From NCBI RefSeq assembly GCF_004339525.1, contig NZ_SMGE01000001.1, forward strand, positions 1,488,001 to 1,552,000: a stretch of DNA of 64,000 nt. The letters run 5' to 3'. Under the pieces are notes generated by a model. The model was not told the origin of the DNA and searched no databases. It was given only the letters and a program-made list of their open reading frames with translations. This stretch comes from Flavobacterium sp. 90 (GTDB taxonomy: Bacteria; Bacteroidota; Bacteroidia; Flavobacteriales; Flavobacteriaceae). Of the stretch, positions 9,824 through 17,996 are shown one piece after another (the first letter of the stretch is position 1; each line of letters starts with the position of its first letter). A program made the position numbers and the translations under genes.

Positions 9824-10822
9824 ATGAAAGAAGTTACAAAAGAAGTATATTTAAAGTGGTACGAAGACATGCTACTTTGGAGAAAGTTTGAAGACAAACT
9901 TGCAGCATTATACATTCAACAAAAAGTTAGAGGTTTTTTACACCTATATAATGGTCAGGAAGCTGTATTAGCGGGTGCTTTGCACGCTATGGACCTGACT
10001 AAAGACAAAATGATTACTGCTTACAGAAACCACGTACAGCCAATTGGTATGGGAGTTGATCCTAGACGTGTAATGGCTGAACTTTTAGGAAAAGCAACAG
10101 GAACTTCTAAAGGTATGGGAGGTTCTATGCACATTTTCTCTAAAGAACACCGTTTTTACGGAGGTCACGGAATCGTTGGTGGACAAATTCCGGTAGGAGC
10201 TGGTTTAGCTTTTGCTGACAAATATTTCAACACTGGCGGAGTTACTATGACTTACTTTGGTGATGGAGCTGCAAGACAAGGTTCATTACACGAAGCTTTC
10301 AACATGGCAATGTTATGGAAATTACCAGTTGTATTTATCGTTGAAAACAACGGTTATGCAATGGGAACTTCTGTAGAAAGAACTGCAAACCACACTGATA
10401 TCTGGAAACTTGGTTTAGGATACGAAATGCCTTGCGGACCAGTTGACGGAATGAATCCTGTAAAAGTTGCCGAAGCAATGACAGAAGCTATCGAAAGAGC
10501 TCGTCGTGGTGATGGTCCAACTTTCCTTGAAATGAAAACTTACCGTTACAGAGGACACTCAATGTCTGATGCACAATTATACCGTTCTAAAGAAGAGGTT
10601 GAAGAGTACAAAAAAATTGACCCTATTACTCAGGTTTTAGATGTAATTATGGATCAAAAGTATGCTACAGAAGAAGAAATTGAAGCAATTGACCAAAGAG
10701 TTAAAGACTTGGTTGAAGAATGTGTGAAATTCGCTGAAGAATCTCCATATCCTGAATTACAACAATTATACGATGTAGTATACGCACAAGAAGACTATCC
10801 ATTTACACCTCATAAACTATAA
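9824..10822 (+). CDS. pdhA: Pyruvate dehydrogenase E1 component, alpha subunit
   Basis: This is the alpha chain of the thiamine-diphosphate enzyme that decarboxylates pyruvate and acetylates the lipoyl arm of E2. Typical E1-alpha motifs are present: HLYNGQEAVLAGALHAM near the start, a TPP-binding GDGAARQGSLHEAFNMAMLW, ENNGYAMGTSVERT, and the phosphorylation-loop region TYRYRGHSMSDAQLYRSKEE. At 332 residues it is a separate alpha chain of the two-chain type. E2 starts 4 bases after the stop, so the two are co-transcribed. The E1-beta gene is not in the window. Confidence 0.94.
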   Translation: MKEVTKEVYLKWYEDMLLWRKFEDKLAALYIQQKVRGFLHLYNGQEAVLAGALHAMDLTKDKMITAYRNHVQPIGMGVDPRRVMAELLGKATGTSKGMGGSMHIFSKEHRFYGGHGIVGGQIPVGAGLAFADKYFNTGGVTMTYFGDGAARQGSLHEAFNMAMLWKLPVVFIVENNGYAMGTSVERTANHTDIWKLGLGYEMPCGPVDGMNPVKVAEAMTEAIERARRGDGPTFLEMKTYRYRGHSMSDAQLYRSKEEVEEYKKIDPITQVLDVIMDQKYATEEEIEAIDQRVKDLVEECVKFAEESPYPELQQLYDVVYAQEDYPFTPHKL

Positions 10823-10826
10823 CATC

Positions 10827-12476
10827 ATGGCGATTAAAGTAACAATGCCTCGTTTGAGCGATACTATGACGGAAGGAACGGTAGCGACTTGGTTAAAAAA
10901 AGTAGGCGACAAAATTAGCGAAGGAGATATCTTAGCTGAAATTGAAACAGATAAAGCAACAATGGAATTCGAGTCTTTCAACGAAGGAACTCTTTTACAT
11001 ATCGGAATACAAGCTGGAGAAACTGCTCCGGTTGATTCATTATTAGCAATCATTGGTAACGAAGGAGAAGATATTTCTGCTCTTTTAGCTGGTGGTGCTG
11101 CCCCTGCTGCTGAAGCTCCAAAAGCTGAAGCTGCTCCTGCTGCTGCAGAAACAAAAACAGAAACTGCTGCTCCTGCAAAAGCTGCAACTGAATTACCAAA
11201 AGGTGTTATAGTTGTAACTATGCCTCGTTTGAGTGATACAATGACTGAAGGAACTGTAGCAAGCTGGTTGAAAAAAGTTGGTGACGCTGTTGCTGAAGGT
11301 GACATCTTAGCCGAAATTGAAACAGACAAAGCTACTATGGAATTTGAGTCTTTCAATGCTGGAACGTTGTTATACATTGGAATTCAAGAAGGAAATACTG
11401 CTCCTGTTGATAGCTTATTAGCAATCATTGGACCTGCAGGAACTGACATTTCTGGAATTGCTGACAATTATACTGCCGGAGGAACTGCAACTGCAAGCGC
11501 TCCTGCAACTGAAGAAAAAGCTGCTCCTGCTGCTGAAAAAGCAACTGAGACGGTAAACAATACATCAGACGGAAGAATTTTAGCTTCACCATTAGCTAAG
11601 AAAATTGCTTCTGACAAAGGAATCCAATTAACTCAGGTTAAAGGATCTGGAGAAAACGGACGTATCGTAAAAAGCGATATCGAAAACTTTACTCCTTCTG
11701 CGCAAGCACAACCAGCTGCAACAGCAACTGCTGCTGCGCCAAAAGCTGAAACCGCTGCTCCTGCTGCACCAAAAGTATTTGTTCCTGCCGGAGAAGTTTT
11801 CACCGAAGAGATCAAAAACTCTCAAATGCGTAAAATTATCGCTAAACGTTTAGCAGAATCTTTATTTACTGCACCTCACTACAACTTAGTGATCGAAGTA
11901 AGCATGGACGAAGCAATGGGCGCAAGAGCGACAATCAATACCGTTCCGGATACAAAAGTATCTTTCAACGATATGGTAATTAAAGCTTGTGCTTTGGCCT
12001 TGAAAAAACATCCAAAAATTAATTCTCAGTGGAAAGAAGATGCAATTATCATCAACCACCACGTGAATATTGGTGTTGCTGTAGCTGTTGAAGACGGATT
12101 AGTAGTTCCTGTATTGAAATTTACAGACGCTATGAGTCTATCTCAAATTGGTGCTTCTGTAAGAGATCTTGCAGGAAGAGCTAAAAACAAAAAACTTGGA
12201 CCACAAGAAATGGAAGGAAGTACTTTTACAGTATCTAACCTTGGAATGTTTGGTATCACTGAATTTAATTCAATTATCAACCAACCAAACTCTGCTATCC
12301 TTTCTGTTGGTGCAATTGTTGAGAAACCAGTAGTTAAAAACGGTCAGATTGTAGTTGGAAACACAATGATGTTATCATTAGCGTGCGACCACAGAACAAT
12401 TGACGGTGCAACTGGCGCTCAATTTTTACAAACATTAAAACAATACATCGAAAGCCCGGTTACAATGTTGGCATAA
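10827..12476 (+). CDS. pdhC: Pyruvate dehydrogenase E2, dihydrolipoamide acetyltransferase
   Basis: E2 transfers the acetyl group from its lipoyl arm to CoA and forms the core of the complex. There are two N-terminal lipoyl domains, each with EIETDKATMEFES (lipoyl Lys43 and Lys168), joined by Ala/Pro/Glu-rich linkers. A peripheral-subunit-binding domain follows (ASPLAKKIASDKGIQL, about 250-285). The catalytic domain ends with DHRTIDG, where His522 and Asp526 are the expected active-site residues. The two lipoyl domains are near-identical, which points to an internal duplication. The length of 549 residues suits a two-lipoyl E2. Confidence 0.94.
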   Translation: MAIKVTMPRLSDTMTEGTVATWLKKVGDKISEGDILAEIETDKATMEFESFNEGTLLHIGIQAGETAPVDSLLAIIGNEGEDISALLAGGAAPAAEAPKAEAAPAAAETKTETAAPAKAATELPKGVIVVTMPRLSDTMTEGTVASWLKKVGDAVAEGDILAEIETDKATMEFESFNAGTLLYIGIQEGNTAPVDSLLAIIGPAGTDISGIADNYTAGGTATASAPATEEKAAPAAEKATETVNNTSDGRILASPLAKKIASDKGIQLTQVKGSGENGRIVKSDIENFTPSAQAQPAATATAAAPKAETAAPAAPKVFVPAGEVFTEEIKNSQMRKIIAKRLAESLFTAPHYNLVIEVSMDEAMGARATINTVPDTKVSFNDMVIKACALALKKHPKINSQWKEDAIIINHHVNIGVAVAVEDGLVVPVLKFTDAMSLSQIGASVRDLAGRAKNKKLGPQEMEGSTFTVSNLGMFGITEFNSIINQPNSAILSVGAIVEKPVVKNGQIVVGNTMMLSLACDHRTIDGATGAQFLQTLKQYIESPVTMLA

Positions 12477-12555
12477 TTTGTCATCCTGAGTAAAACCGAG
12501 TGTCAGCCTGAGCGAAGTCGAAGGCAACTCAAGGAATTCGAAGGTAATTCATAAT

Positions 12556-12592
12556 AAAATCCCGTTTTGTTTATTCAAAACGGGATTTTTTG
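12556..12592 (+). terminator. Terminator after pdhC
   Basis: The arms AAAATCCCGTTTTG and CAAAACGGGATTTT flank a 6-base loop and end in a T run. The 75 bases before it contain the dispersed word CCTGAGCGAAGTCGAAGGC (12507-12525), which is common between genes in Flavobacterium. Confidence 0.88.
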
Positions 12593-12627
12593 TTTAATTT
12601 TCATCCTTAAATTCAACATCTCTTAAA

Positions 12628-14475
12628 ATGAAAAAAATAATCCTTGTAACTTTATTCTTGACAGCGCTAGCGTGTCAGAAAAAAGAACAGACAGAAAAAG
12701 CCACAACTGTCAAAGACGAGCACTCTTATTCTAAACCGGAATTAGCCGTTGTTAAACATTTAGATCTTGACATTAAAGTTGATTTTGACACACAAACCAT
12801 TTCAGGAAAAGCGTCTTGGTTAATTGACAACATCAGCAAAGGAAACGAAATTATCTTCGACGAAAACACGTTAACCATTACAAAAGTAACTCTAGGCGAT
12901 GAAGAAAAAGAAACTAAGTTTGAACTTGGAAAAGACACTGAATTTCACGGAAAACCGCTTCACATTACTATTGAACCAAATACTACAAAAGTCAACATCT
13001 ATTACAGCACAACTAAGGATGCCGTTGCTTTACAATGGTTAACACCTGCACAAACTGCTGACAAAAAGAAACCTTTTGTTTTTTCTCAAGGCGAAAGTAT
13101 TTGGTCACGTACCTGGATTCCATGTCAGGATTCACCGGGAATTCGTTTTACTTATAATGCAAAAGTTACAGTTCCTAAAGATTTATTAGCCGTAATGAGT
13201 GCTGTAAATCCGCAGAAAAAGAATGACACAGGAGTTTATACTTTCAAACAAGACAAAGCGATTCCATCTTATTTAATGGCGATTGCGGTTGGAGATCTTG
13301 AATTTCAATCTATCGACAACAGAACCGGAGTTTATGCAGAACCATCAATGCTAAAAAAATCGGCTTGGGAATTTGCTGAACTTGGAAAAATGGTTGTTGC
13401 TGCCGAAAAACTTTACGGGCCTTACCGTTGGGGACGTTATGATGTATTGGTACTTCCTCCAAGTTTCCCTTATGGCGGAATGGAAAATCCAAATTTAACT
13501 TTCTTAACTCCTGGCGTAATTGCAGGCGATCGTTCTTTAACAAGTTTATTGGCGCACGAATTGGGTCATAGCTGGAGCGGAAACTTAGTAACCAACGCAA
13601 CTTGGGATGATATTTGGTTAAATGAAGGCTTCACCACATATGTAGAACACAGAATTGGTGAAGAAATTTTTGGTAAAGAAGAAGCTGAAATGCAAGATGT
13701 GCTAACTCGTAAAGATTTAGACGATAATATTGCCGAATATGGCGCAACAAATCCGGACACAAGATTAAAAGTTAGCCTTACGGGAAGAAATCCTGATGAT
13801 GGAATAAGCCAAATTCCGTATGTAAAAGGATATAACTTCTTGAAAGTAATCGAACAAGCAGTTGGACGTGAAAAATTTGATCCGTTTATTAAAAATTATT
13901 TTGATGCACACGCTTTTCAATCTATCACAACAGAAGATTTCGTAAAATACATCAACGACAACTTAATCAAAGGAGACAAAGCTCTTGCTGATAAAATCAA
14001 ATTGGACGATTGGATTTACAAACCGGGAATTCCATCTAATACAACTTCTGTTCATTCTGATGATTTTACTGCGATTGACAGCATTCAAAAAAACTGGAGA
14101 AAAACAGGCGTTAAAGGATTAAGTCAAAAAATAAAATCGACTACAGAAAAACAGCATTTTATAGATTATTTACCTGCTGATATCACTGTTGAAGAAATGA
14201 CTGCAATTGATAATGAATTTAGTTTTACCAAAAACGGAAACTTCGTAATCAAACGCCAATGGTTTGTTCAAGCGATACGTCACCAATACAAAACTGCTTA
14301 TCCTGCAATCGAACAATTTATGATTGCAACCAGCAGAACCGGATCATTAATGACACTTTATAAAGAACTTGTTAAAACTCCTGAAGGAAAAGTTTGGGCA
14401 AAACAAATTTTTGATAAAGCAAAATCTGGTTATCACGCAACAACTGTTCAGGCCGTTGGAGATTTATTGAATTAG
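12628..14475 (+). CDS. M1-family metallo-aminopeptidase, lipoprotein
   Basis: This is a zinc aminopeptidase of the leukotriene-A4-hydrolase-like M1 branch. The N-terminus has a lipoprotein signal with LTALAC (Cys16), so it is likely tethered in the periplasm. The exopeptidase motif YGGMENPN is followed by the zinc site HELGH (310-314) and NEGFTTYVE, with Glu333 as third ligand at the usual 18-residue spacing. The C-terminal half matches the helical domain of LTA4 hydrolase-like enzymes (617-residue class). It probably trims peptides taken from outside. It stands alone between two terminators. Confidence 0.9.
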   Translation: MKKIILVTLFLTALACQKKEQTEKATTVKDEHSYSKPELAVVKHLDLDIKVDFDTQTISGKASWLIDNISKGNEIIFDENTLTITKVTLGDEEKETKFELGKDTEFHGKPLHITIEPNTTKVNIYYSTTKDAVALQWLTPAQTADKKKPFVFSQGESIWSRTWIPCQDSPGIRFTYNAKVTVPKDLLAVMSAVNPQKKNDTGVYTFKQDKAIPSYLMAIAVGDLEFQSIDNRTGVYAEPSMLKKSAWEFAELGKMVVAAEKLYGPYRWGRYDVLVLPPSFPYGGMENPNLTFLTPGVIAGDRSLTSLLAHELGHSWSGNLVTNATWDDIWLNEGFTTYVEHRIGEEIFGKEEAEMQDVLTRKDLDDNIAEYGATNPDTRLKVSLTGRNPDDGISQIPYVKGYNFLKVIEQAVGREKFDPFIKNYFDAHAFQSITTEDFVKYINDNLIKGDKALADKIKLDDWIYKPGIPSNTTSVHSDDFTAIDSIQKNWRKTGVKGLSQKIKSTTEKQHFIDYLPADITVEEMTAIDNEFSFTKNGNFVIKRQWFVQAIRHQYKTAYPAIEQFMIATSRTGSLMTLYKELVKTPEGKVWAKQIFDKAKSGYHATTVQAVGDLLN

Positions 14476-14512
14476 TTTTCAGTCTAAGTTTTCAGTCTCA
14501 GTAAACAATTTG

Positions 14513-14548
14513 AATCCCCGATTATTAAGAGAATCGGGGATTTTTTTT
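14513..14548 (+). terminator. Terminator after the M1 peptidase
   Basis: The arms AATCCCCGATT and AATCGGGGATT pair around an 8-base loop and run directly into eight T residues. Confidence 0.88.
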
Positions 14549-14970
14549 ATCCCGTAGGGATTATATGTTGGTAGAAAAAAAGAATACCCGCTTCAATTGT
14601 CCCATTAGGGACTACATAAATTTGTGATAACATGTAGTCCCTAACGGGACAATTGACCATAATACATATATTATTACCAACATATAATCCCTACGGGATA
14701 AATCAGCATTGAATTTAGTTATTCTATCCCATAGGGATTACATATTGGTAGAAAAAAAACACCCAGTAAATATTGTCCCGTCAGGGACTACATAAATTTG
14801 CGATAACATGTAGTCCCTAACGGGACAATTGACCATAATACATATATTATTACCATCGTATAATCCCTACGGGATAAATCAGCATTGAACTTAGTTATTC
14901 TATCCCATAGGGATTACATATTGGTAGAAAAAAAAAACACCCAGTAAATATTGTCCCGTCAGGGACTACA
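14548..14970. repeat. Tandem array of nested palindromes (about 2.4 units of 176-177 bp)
   Basis: Units begin at 14548, 14725 and 14901; the third breaks off near 14970. Each unit holds an outer inverted pair (ATCCCGTAGGGATTATATG... with its complement at the far end; in unit 1 the arms match over 25 bases) and an inner inverted pair (TGTCCCATTAGGGACTACAT with its near-perfect complement). One unit can therefore fold into one long hairpin with an interior hairpin. The short core TCCCnnnnGGGA resembles REP sequences moved by REP-associated tyrosine transposases. There is no coding frame here. This array and the broken repeat after it fill the gap between the M1 peptidase and the insertion element. 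Confidence 0.85.
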
Positions 14971-15040
14971 CATGACATCCGACAAAGATTGGTAATTTTC
15001 TTTGCGGAGTTATTTGCGAAGATTTCTCCTCCGTCGAAAT

Positions 15041-16081
15041 TGTAAAGGTTAATTATTTCGGTAACGGATTTATCATTTCGATTGGTTTCTTTCCATCAAT
15101 ACCTTGATGTGGTCTTTCATGATTATAATAATATAGATATTGCAATAATTCTTCTTTTAATTCTTCATGAGAATCAAAATCTGTATCTCTCAATAAATCA
15201 TCTTCCAGAGTTCTCCAAAAGCGTTCAACTTTACCATTGGTTTGTGGTCTGTATGGTTTTGTATACCTGTGCACAATTCCTAGTTCCATTAGCATTCTCT
15301 CAAAAGGATGATTGTTTTTTACTTTGCTTGTTTTAGGTCCAAATTCAGCTCCATTATCAGATAATATCTCTTCAAATTTTATTTCATAATGATCACTTAG
15401 GATGTTTAAACATTTCAATGCCGCAAACATAACTGTTAAACTGGTGATATCAGAAACTAATTCAGCCCAGGCAATTCGACTGTAATCATCTATTACACAA
15501 ACTAAATAGCGATTTTTATTTTCCCCTTTAATTATACTTTTGCTCAAATAATGACAATCAATATGACCAAGTTGTCCCATTCTTTCCTTGATTATTTTTT
15601 GATGATTCTTTTTAATCTTCGGAGTTAATCTATTTATTTTATTGCGTTTTAAAATATTATAAACTCCAGAATATGATGGTGTATGCTTTCCTAATGTGGG
15701 TCTTAAGATACTAACAATTTCATATTTGTTGTTTCCTTTTTCTCGTAATTCAATTACTTTTTGCTCTATAAAAGGCAAAGGACGTCTGGTTTTATATTTA
15801 GGCCCTCTTTTTTGGGGTAATAAATCAATGGATTTCCCACTTTGTTTAAAGCGATTATAATACTTTAAAAAACTCTTTCGGCACGTATTATTTGCTGCAT
15901 AAAAATCCAGTGCTTTTTTATACAAAGGATGAGTTTTATTTTTTACTTGTTCATATTCTTTTATTAAAAAACGATACTTCTCTAAATAGTTCCGCTCTAA
16001 AGTGGAATCCTGACTATTATTTCTCATTGTAACAAAATTTATTAAAGTTAAATTTTGTTACCGAAATATCTAACATCTACA
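15041..16081 (-). mobile_element. IS481-like insertion sequence, complete, 1041 bp
   Basis: Both ends begin TGTA and share TGTAnAnGTTAnnTATTTCGGTAAC in inverted orientation (about 21 of 25 positions). A 5-base direct repeat, GAAAT, flanks the element at 15036-15040 and 16082-16086. The single gene fills almost the whole length, and its stop codon lies inside the left inverted repeat. Ends starting with TGT and a single DDE gene fit the IS481 family. The element appears intact and the target duplication is unmutated, suggesting a recent insertion. Confidence 0.88.
15053..16027 (-). CDS. IS481-like family transposase (DDE integrase core)
   Basis: The 324-residue protein has an N-terminal helix-turn-helix region (residues about 45-135, with KSFLKYYNRFKQSGK and VSILRPTLGKHTPSYSGVYN) and a C-terminal retroviral-type integrase core. 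The catalytic acids are visible in MGQLGHIDCHYLSKS, EILSDNGAEFGP and NGKVERFWRTLEDDLL, followed by YNHERPHQGIDGKKP. It would cut and rejoin the element's ends. No frameshift or internal stop is seen, so it may be active. Confidence 0.92.
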   Translation of the reverse strand: MRNNSQDSTLERNYLEKYRFLIKEYEQVKNKTHPLYKKALDFYAANNTCRKSFLKYYNRFKQSGKSIDLLPQKRGPKYKTRRPLPFIEQKVIELREKGNNKYEIVSILRPTLGKHTPSYSGVYNILKRNKINRLTPKIKKNHQKIIKERMGQLGHIDCHYLSKSIIKGENKNRYLVCVIDDYSRIAWAELVSDITSLTVMFAALKCLNILSDHYEIKFEEILSDNGAEFGPKTSKVKNNHPFERMLMELGIVHRYTKPYRPQTNGKVERFWRTLEDDLLRDTDFDSHEELKEELLQYLYYYNHERPHQGIDGKKPIEMINPLPK

Positions 16082-16235
16082 GAAATGACAAGATTACCGA
16101 AAAGCTTTGCGGAGATCTTTGTCAAAGTTTTAAACTTTGACAAAGATTGGCGCACATAATAAAACTCGGATGTACAACAATATTATCATTTCCATAAATG
16201 ACAAACTAAACAAAAACCTTCTTATGAAAACGACT

Positions 16236-16316
16236 GCCCTAGCCCCGATAGAAGTGGAAATCCTTTTGTGGCGGGGTTCGCCACAAAAGATTGTAATGAA
16301 TAGCGGGATTAGCTCC
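16236..16316 (+). ncRNA. Structured RNA-like element, copy 1
   Basis: The sequence starts GCCCTAGCCCCGATAGAAG and ends GATTAGCTCC... around a strong hairpin with arms CCTTTTGTGGCG and CGCCACAAAAG. A nearly identical element lies at 29898-29978 and a divergent one at 38249-38330. The ends can pair (AGCCCC with GGG and GCT), enclosing the central hairpin. The conserved ends with a variable hairpin suggest an RNA. It may correspond to the Flavo-1 RNA motif known from Flavobacteria, but I cannot confirm this here. The rest of the gap up to 16488 shows no gene. Confidence 0.55.
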
Positions 16317-16488
16317 TAAAAAAAATATTTTATTGTAAAACCCTAAATAATACTTTTCTCCATCAAAAAACACGCAGGGAAAATTATCCATTACATAGCG
16401 TAAATTCTCCATGTTCTAAAATCTGTCATCGTCGCATCTTTGTAGTGTCAAAAGACAAGAACTATAAATAACATAAAAATTAAATAAG

Positions 16489-17040
16489 ATGACACGATTA
16501 ACAGCTTTAAACCCAGACGAAGTAACAGGAAAAACTAAAGATTTATTCAACGCTGTACAAGCAAAATTAGGTGTTGTACCGAACATGATGAGAACGATGG
16601 GAAATTCTCCTGCAGTTCTGGAAGGATATTTGAATTTAAGCGGCGCTTTGAGCCACGGAAAATTAAGCGCAAAAACCGGCGAATTATTAGCCTTAACAGT
16701 TTCAGAAACTAATTCATGCGATTATTGTGTAGCTGCTCACACTTTTATTGGGGAAAAATTATTAAAAACAGATCCACAAGTTTTGCAAGATGCAAGAACA
16801 GGAAATTCTGGAGATACAAAAACGGAAGCTATTCTTCAATTTGCTAAAACATTAGTTAGCAAAAATGGTTTAGTAAGCAACGAAGATGTACAAGCAATTA
16901 AAAATGCAGGAGCATCTGAAGCTGAAATTGCAGAAACTATAGCGCATGTAGCACTGAATGTTTTAACGAACTATTTCAACAATACTGCGAATACAGAAAT
17001 TGATTTTCCTGCGGTTCCAAGTTTAGAACTTCAAAAATAA
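16489..17040 (+). CDS. AhpD-like / carboxymuconolactone decarboxylase family protein
   Basis: The 183-residue protein is of the AhpD-like alpha-helical fold. The redox motif SCDYCVAAHTF (Cys77, Cys80, His84) matches the CxxC...H proton-relay site of alkylhydroperoxidase D-type proteins, so a thiol peroxidase or related oxidative-stress role is likely. The N-terminal half (LGVVPNMMRTMGNSPAVLEGYL) is typical of the peroxidase-related subfamily. The substrate is unknown. An AraC-type regulator follows after 77 bases, with a hairpin in the gap; AraC regulators next to such genes are common, so it may control this gene. Confidence 0.85.
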   Translation: MTRLTALNPDEVTGKTKDLFNAVQAKLGVVPNMMRTMGNSPAVLEGYLNLSGALSHGKLSAKTGELLALTVSETNSCDYCVAAHTFIGEKLLKTDPQVLQDARTGNSGDTKTEAILQFAKTLVSKNGLVSNEDVQAIKNAGASEAEIAETIAHVALNVLTNYFNNTANTEIDFPAVPSLELQK

Positions 17041-17061
17041 TTCAAACAAAAAACAATATTT

Positions 17062-17095
17062 AAAGATAGTTGTGAATTTATTCATAACTATCTTT
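17062..17095 (+). terminator. Hairpin between AhpD-like gene and AraC gene
   Basis: The arms AAAGATAGTTGTGAA and TTCATAACTATCTTT pair with one mismatch around a short loop, with only a short T run after it. It could end the AhpD-like transcript or reduce read-through into the regulator. Confidence 0.55.
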
Positions 17096-17117
17096 ATGCT
17101 TTCAAAAAACAGGTATT

Positions 17118-17996
17118 ATGAGCAATCAGAATGTTTTTACGTTGATAAATCCGCAAACCGGAAATCTGGCTTTCAAACTACTTCCGTTTGGTGACAACAG
17201 TCATTTTGATCATTTGCAACGCAATAATTTTTTCTCTTTAATTTGGGTTACCAAAGGAAAAGGAAAGGTAAAAGCTGATTTTGCCGAACATCATTTTGAA
17301 GAAAATTCACTCCTCGCCTTTTCACCTTATCAGCCTTTTATGCTTTGTGTTAACGAACCAATTGAAGGAATTGCGATTCACTTTCATCCGGATTTTTATT
17401 GCATACATATGCACCAAAAAGAGGTTTCTTGCAGTGGCGTTTTGTTTAATAACGTCTATCAACCGCCATTTGTTAAAATTACTGATGAAGCTTCTGCTAC
17501 TTTTAAAATGGTTTTGGAACAGATGAAAGCAGAAATTCAAAACTCTGATTTGGCACAATATGAATCGCTGGTTTCTTATTTAAAGATATTTTTGATTACA
17601 GCTTCTCGATTAAAAAATCAGCAATTGGAAGAAATGAAATCAATTCCAAATACTAAAGAACCTTTTATACTTCAAAATCTAAAAGACGCTATTGAAGACA
17701 ATTTCAAAACCAAACATTCAGCCGGAAACTATGCAGAAATGCTGAATATTTCAGCGAAAGCCTTAGCTAAAATATCTAAAAATTATTTCAATAAAACTTT
17801 AACGGATTTAATTGCCGAAAGAATCATAATTGAAGCCAAAAGAGAATTATACATGACCAACAAAACGGTCAAAGAAATCGCCTATGAATTAGGTTATGAT
17901 GACGAACATTACTTTAGCAGATTTTTTAAAACAAATGCCGATGTTTCGCCACAATTGTATCGAGAAACAGTAGGATTTGGAAAAATGGAAGCTTAG
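17118..17996 (+). CDS. AraC-family transcriptional regulator
   Basis: The 292-residue protein has an N-terminal cupin-like sensing half (HFEENSLLAFSPYQPFMLC) and a C-terminal AraC DNA-binding domain of two helix-turn-helix units, with AEMLNISAKALAKISKNYF and the signature VKEIAYELGYDDEHYFSRFF. The order and length are standard. The effector is not evident. The gene may regulate the upstream AhpD-like gene (inference from position). Its stop codon overlaps that of the convergent glycosyltransferase gene by three bases. Confidence 0.9.
   Translation: MSNQNVFTLINPQTGNLAFKLLPFGDNSHFDHLQRNNFFSLIWVTKGKGKVKADFAEHHFEENSLLAFSPYQPFMLCVNEPIEGIAIHFHPDFYCIHMHQKEVSCSGVLFNNVYQPPFVKITDEASATFKMVLEQMKAEIQNSDLAQYESLVSYLKIFLITASRLKNQQLEEMKSIPNTKEPFILQNLKDAIEDNFKTKHSAGNYAEMLNISAKALAKISKNYFNKTLTDLIAERIIIEAKRELYMTNKTVKEIAYELGYDDEHYFSRFFKTNADVSPQLYRETVGFGKMEA

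Larger units (their letters stand above)
14971..16147. repeat. Dispersed intergenic repeat split by the insertion element
   Basis: The left part (14971-15040) and right part (16082-16147) rejoin, after removal of the element and one GAAAT, into ...CTCCGTCGAAATGACAAGATT followed by a hairpin at 16115-16147 with arms ATCTTTGTCAAAGTTT. The same building blocks occur at 29038-29214 and 38356-38502, which shows that this was one repeat before the insertion. Confidence 0.75.

Noticed and set aside
10817-11377. Long minus-strand open frame of 186 codons over the E2 gene
   Set aside because: It is antisense to the two lipoyl domains; its internal repeat and Ala/Ser richness just mirror the repeated Ala-rich coding sequence of pdhC.
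14548-14970. Possible CRISPR array
   Set aside because: Units are about 176 bases, tandem and internally palindromic, without short repeats with unique spacers and with no cas genes nearby.
15082-15336. 84-codon plus-strand frame inside the insertion element
   Set aside because: It is antisense to the integrase core coding sequence, and IS481-type elements carry a single gene.
16137-16319. 60-codon open frame before the AhpD-like gene
   Set aside because: It runs across the structured RNA-like element; conservation there follows the hairpin, and the copy at 29898 does not keep a comparable frame.
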